Shown: positions 8,153 through 11,106 of the stretch, in pieces
Layout: each line of letters opens with the position of its first letter
Position numbering within the stretch: the first letter of the stretch is position 1
Assembly (NCBI GenBank): GCA_024710445.1
Contig: JANJUT010000225.1
Location: 1 to 11,106, forward strand
Origin: Thiobacillus sp.
GTDB taxonomy: Bacteria; Pseudomonadota; Gammaproteobacteria; Burkholderiales; Thiobacillaceae
Direction: 5' to 3'
Length of the DNA: 11,106 nucleotides
Translations under genes and position numbers: made by a program
The notes under the pieces: generated by a model
What the model was told of the DNA's origin: nothing
Database searches by the model: none
Seen by the model: the letters and a program-made list of their open reading frames with translations, nothing else

Positions 8153-9306
8153 CCGCGCGCTCCGAACATCATGCGCTGCGCGACGAAGGTTTTCAGCGGC
8201 GGAAACATTTCCATTGCCAGCAGGCCGAGCCCGCGCGCATGGCGCAGCGGGGCAATGTCATTGCCAAACGTGCGCAGCAGGAACTCGGTGAAGCCGACGC
8301 CGCCCAGCACGTCGACGCGCCGGCCGCTCGCATAGGCACGCAGCATGGCGGCGCTGCCGATCTCGTCGGCCGCTGTGTCGCCACATAAGGTCGCCAGTTC
8401 CCAGGCATCGCGCAGGCCGATGTTGAATCCCTGCCCGGCCACCGGATGCAGCGTCTGCGCCGCATTGCCGATGCGTACCACCCGGTCGGCTGCCTCGCTG
8501 CCGACATAGGCCAGCCTGAGCGGGAAAGTCTTGCGTGGGCTGGCCGCAGTAAAGCGTCCTTGCCGCCCACCGAAGTGTTGATACAACGCCGCCAGAAATG
8601 CGTCATCCGGCAGCGCGACAATACGTTCGGCATCCGCATTGCTGGCGGTCCATACCAATGCGTAGCGGTCGCCTTTCGGTAGCAAAGCTGCAGGACCTTC
8701 CGGCGTAAACCGCTCGTAGGCCTGATTCGCATGCGGCAGTTCGGTCTGCACTTCGCATACAACCGCCATCTGCGCGTAGTCGCGTGAAATTTTCGGCTCC
8801 GGCGCGGATTCCCCGCGTCCGCCATCAGCCACCACCACCAGAGGCGCCGTCAAGTTGCGGCCTGTCGCTGTTTGCAGCGTGGCACCGCTGGCATCGGATT
8901 CGACGTGTTCCACCGCCACGCCATACTCGACCGCGATCCCGGCATCGGCCAGCGCCTGCTGCAACACCGTGGTCAGCGTGGCATAAGGCAGCACATAGCC
9001 CAGCGCCGGCACCTTCACTTCCTCGGCCGTCAAACGCGCCACCCCGAGCGCACCACGTTGCGAAATGTGAATCCGGGTGATCGGCGTCACGCCTTCGAGC
9101 TGGTCCCACACGCCCAGGCGATCGAGGATCAGACGCGAGCCATGCGACAAGGCCAGCGTGCGCGTGTCGGCGCGCGCATCGGCCGGCTGCGCTTCCAGTA
9201 CCCGCGCCGCAATCCCCTGCTGTTGCAGGGCCAGCGCGCACACCGCGCCCACCGGACCGGCCCCGACGATCAGAACATCATTCCGGGACGTCACCCTTGC
9301 ATCCAT
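8149..9306 (-). CDS. ubiH: 2-octaprenyl-6-methoxyphenol hydroxylase UbiH
   Basis: FAD monooxygenase that hydroxylates C1 of the ubiquinone precursor ring; 385 aa from the ATG at 9306. The dinucleotide-binding motif is VLIVGAGPVGAVCALALQQQ (about 11-30). DTRTLALSHGSRLILDRLG (about 47-65) is a typical UbiH-family segment. The second FAD motif is RIGNAAQTLHPVAGQGFNIG (278-297). GNAAQTLHP in place of GDAAH-HP is distinctive of UbiH and separates it from the neighbouring paralogue. The open frame extends further upstream, but that part lies inside pepP and lacks family similarity. Start choice is uncertain: the ATG at 9306 has GAGGA touching it, while the GTG at 9294 forms a GTGA overlap with the pepP stop. 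Either start overlaps pepP, so the two genes are coupled. Confidence 0.92.
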   Translation of the reverse strand: MDARVTSRNDVLIVGAGPVGAVCALALQQQGIAARVLEAQPADARADTRTLALSHGSRLILDRLGVWDQLEGVTPITRIHISQRGALGVARLTAEEVKVPALGYVLPYATLTTVLQQALADAGIAVEYGVAVEHVESDASGATLQTATGRNLTAPLVVVADGGRGESAPEPKISRDYAQMAVVCEVQTELPHANQAYERFTPEGPAALLPKGDRYALVWTASNADAERIVALPDDAFLAALYQHFGGRQGRFTAASPRKTFPLRLAYVGSEAADRVVRIGNAAQTLHPVAGQGFNIGLRDAWELATLCGDTAADEIGSAAMLRAYASGRRVDVLGGVGFTEFLLRTFGNDIAPLRHARGLGLLAMEMFPPLKTFVAQRMMFGARG

Positions 9307-10589
9307 TCCTCGATCTCGGCGACCGATTTGGGGGGAGAAGTCAGCACCTCGCAGCCGGATTCGGTCACCGCCACATCGTCCTCGATGCGGATGCCGATGT
9401 TCCACAGTGCCTCCGGCACATCATCCGCCGGGCGGATATACAGGCCGGGTTCGACCGTCAGCGTCATGCCCGCCTGCAGCGGCCGCCATTCGCCATTGAG
9501 CTTGTATTCACCGGCGTCGTGTACGTCGAGGCCCAGCCAGTGCCCCGTTTTGTGCATGTAAAAACGATTGTAGGCGCTGGACTCGATCAGGCCGTCCACA
9601 CTGCCCTCGAGCAACTTGAGGTCGACCATGCCCTGCGTCAGCACCCGCACCGCTGCGTCATGCGGCGCATTCCAGGTACTGCCCGGGCGCACCTCGCCGA
9701 TGGCGGCAATCTGTGCTGCCAGCACCAGTTCGTAGACATCCTTCTGCGCCGCCGAGAAGCGGCCGTTGACCGGAAAGGTGCGGGTGATGTCGGCCGCATA
9801 ACTGCCGAATTCGGCCGCAGCGTCGATCAGCAGCAGATCGCCATCGCGTAGCGGCTTGTTGTTGAAGACGTAGTGCAATACGCAGGCGTTGGCGCCACTC
9901 GCCACGATGGAGTTGTAGGCCGGGGCCTCGGCGCCGCCGCGACGGAAAGCGGACAGGAGTTCCGCCTCGACCTCGTATTCATGGCCGCCGGGCCGGGTGA
10001 TACGCATGGCGGCACGATGCGCGCCGGTCGAAATCTCGGCGGCACGGCGCATCAGGGCCAGTTCATGGGCATCCTTGATCAGCCGCATTTCGTCGAGCGC
10101 ATGGCGCACGTCGACGATCTCGCCCGGCGCCATCACGCCCTGCCGCGACTTGGCGCGCACTGCATTGAGCCAGCCGATCACGCGCGCATCCCACGCCGGA
10201 TCCTGCCCCACCGCGTAGGCGAGGCGCTCGCGATTGCCCATCAGGTCGGGCAGCCTGGCATCCAGTTCCATGATCGAATAGGCCGCGTCGAAACCGAAGT
10301 CTTTCTGTGCCGCCTCCGGGCCGTGGCGAAAGCCGTCCCATATCTCGCGCGTCTCGTCCTTGTCGCGGCAGAACAGGATGGACTCGGGTTTTTCGCCGCC
10401 GACCACGACCACCACCGCCTCGGGTTCGTTAAACCCCGTCAGCCAGTAAAAATAACTGTCGTGCCGATACGGGTAATGGCTGTCGCGGTTACGCGCCACC
10501 TCCGGCGCCGTGGCGACAATGGCGATACCGTCGCCCAGGGTCGCCGCAAGACGGGCGCGTCGTTGAATATGGTTCTGTGCATCAAGCAT
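9291..10589 (-). CDS. pepP: Xaa-Pro aminopeptidase PepP (M24 family)
   Basis: Cytoplasmic metallopeptidase that removes the N-terminal residue from peptides with proline in second position. From the ATG at 10589 the protein is 432 aa, close to E. coli PepP (441). The N-terminal domain includes APEVARNRDSHYPYRHDS and YFYWLTGFNEPEA (about 28-57), diagnostic for PepP. The catalytic pita-bread domain carries the dimetal ligands Asp256 and Asp267 (LLLIDAAAEFGSYAADITRT), His350 (GHWLGLDVHD), Glu380 (TVEPGLY) and Glu403 (GIRIEDD), all present. His239 and His357 match conserved active-site histidines. A Met at 10607 would add 6 residues, and the frame is open further upstream inside the preceding gene. 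I chose 10589 by similarity to E. coli PepP. It overlaps the nucleotidyltransferase stop by 8 bases. In many proteobacteria pepP precedes ubiH, as here. Confidence 0.95.
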   Translation of the reverse strand: MLDAQNHIQRRARLAATLGDGIAIVATAPEVARNRDSHYPYRHDSYFYWLTGFNEPEAVVVVVGGEKPESILFCRDKDETREIWDGFRHGPEAAQKDFGFDAAYSIMELDARLPDLMGNRERLAYAVGQDPAWDARVIGWLNAVRAKSRQGVMAPGEIVDVRHALDEMRLIKDAHELALMRRAAEISTGAHRAAMRITRPGGHEYEVEAELLSAFRRGGAEAPAYNSIVASGANACVLHYVFNNKPLRDGDLLLIDAAAEFGSYAADITRTFPVNGRFSAAQKDVYELVLAAQIAAIGEVRPGSTWNAPHDAAVRVLTQGMVDLKLLEGSVDGLIESSAYNRFYMHKTGHWLGLDVHDAGEYKLNGEWRPLQAGMTLTVEPGLYIRPADDVPEALWNIGIRIEDDVAVTESGCEVLTSPPKSVAEIEEWMQG

Positions 10590-11106
10590 GGTTGCGTAAG
10601 CTTTCATCAAGTTGCTGCAGGCGCTCGGGCGTGCCGACATCGACCCAGCGCCCGCTGAAGTATTCCCCGCTCGCGCGTCCGGCATCGATTGCCTGGAACA
10701 GCAGCGGCGCCAGCGGCGCTTTTTCGCCCGCAGCCGTATGGTTAAATAGCGCCCGGTGGTAGACCCCGACGCCGGAGAACGTCAACCGGGCCGGCGACGC
10801 TTCCCCACGGCGCACCCGGTCCCCCTCCAGCACAAAATCCCCATTAGGATGTTGCGGCGGGTTATCCACCAGCACCAGATGCATCCGATCCTGGCCCGCT
10901 GCCAATCGCATCATCGGCTCGGCCAGCCGGCTGAAATCAAACTCGGTATACACGTCGCCATTCACCACCGGAAACACCTCGCCCTGAATCAACGGCAGCG
11001 CAGTCGCAATCCCCCCCGCCGTTTCCAGCGCCGTGCCCTCGCGCGAATACTCAATCGACACACCCAAATCCGCACCGTTCCCCAACGCTGCTTCAATCTG
11101 CGCGCC
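10582..11106 (-). CDS. murU: MurU-like sugar-1-phosphate nucleotidyltransferase (5' end beyond window)
   Basis: The C-terminal ~174 residues of a nucleotidyltransferase that runs off the right edge. MurU makes UDP-MurNAc from MurNAc-1-phosphate in the cell-wall recycling route of Pseudomonas and many betaproteobacteria that bypasses de novo synthesis. The frame is open through the last base and reads GAQIEAALGNGADLGVSIEYS at its start, in line with MurU. TALETAGGIATALPLI, VVNGDVYTEFDF, HLVLVDNPPQHPNGDF, LTFSGVGVYHRALF and GRWVDVGTPERL follow, a MurU-type series with the metal-binding GD of the nucleotidyltransferase fold. Mannose-1-phosphate guanylyltransferase relatives share the fold, so the sugar specificity is inferred. 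The N-terminal GxG signature is outside the window. The partner kinase amgK is often next to murU and may lie just beyond the edge. Confidence 0.85.
   Translation of the reverse strand, partial: GAQIEAALGNGADLGVSIEYSREGTALETAGGIATALPLIQGEVFPVVNGDVYTEFDFSRLAEPMMRLAAGQDRMHLVLVDNPPQHPNGDFVLEGDRVRRGEASPARLTFSGVGVYHRALFNHTAAGEKAPLAPLLFQAIDAGRASGEYFSGRWVDVGTPERLQQLDESLRNHA

Noticed and set aside
6818..8335. 505-codon open frame on the plus strand opposite dsbC and the UbiI-like gene
   Set aside because: Its translation is rich in His, Arg and Gln with no recognisable fold. It is the third-position GC effect opposite genuine coding sequence.
9307..9405. Upstream extension of ubiH into pepP
   Set aside because: The added residues are Arg/Gly-rich, lie opposite no known family segment and are explained by pepP in another frame.

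Overview
This window reads as ordinary chromosomal DNA from a GC-rich proteobacterium. A betaproteobacterium, possibly a sulfur- or iron-metabolising one, is my best guess. That rests on the divergent oxyR–katG pair, a DsrC/TusE-like sulfur-carrier protein, and a murU–pepP–ubiH–ubiI-type run that continues into dsbC. The taxon is an inference: there is no rRNA or other marker gene here, and I see no tRNA, CRISPR array, insertion sequence or prophage signature.

Layout. (1) 1-3115 is an oxidative-stress module. A 3'-truncated oxyR on the minus strand has its redox cysteines at exactly residues 199 and 208. It is divergent from a full-length katG (726 aa) across a 117-bp regulatory gap, and katG is followed by a strong GC hairpin. 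(2) 3116-3421 encodes a 101-aa protein of unknown function. (3) 3471-4762 is a small sulfur-related accessory unit. It holds a minus-strand DsrC-like gene that lacks the usual C-terminal cysteine and, downstream of it, an HPP-family membrane protein. Both are divergent from a LysR-type regulator (4763-5620), and the gap between the DsrC-like gene and the regulator carries two clear dyads. This is the least conventional part of the window. (4) 5621-11106 is a compact minus-strand run transcribed from right to left: murU-like nucleotidyltransferase (5'-truncated), pepP, ubiH, a second UbiH/VisC-type hydroxylase, dsbC, and a class I methyltransferase. Several of these genes overlap or lie only a few bases apart, so they probably form one operon.

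How the genes fit together. OxyR senses peroxide and KatG removes it. The LysR–DsrC–HPP unit looks like a regulated sulfur-carrier and membrane-protein pair. The last block combines cell-wall sugar recycling, X-Pro peptide cleavage, two ring hydroxylations of ubiquinone synthesis and periplasmic disulfide isomerisation, a housekeeping set. I found no clear evidence of a wholly new system. The DsrC variant with its HPP neighbour and LysR operator is the best candidate for follow-up.
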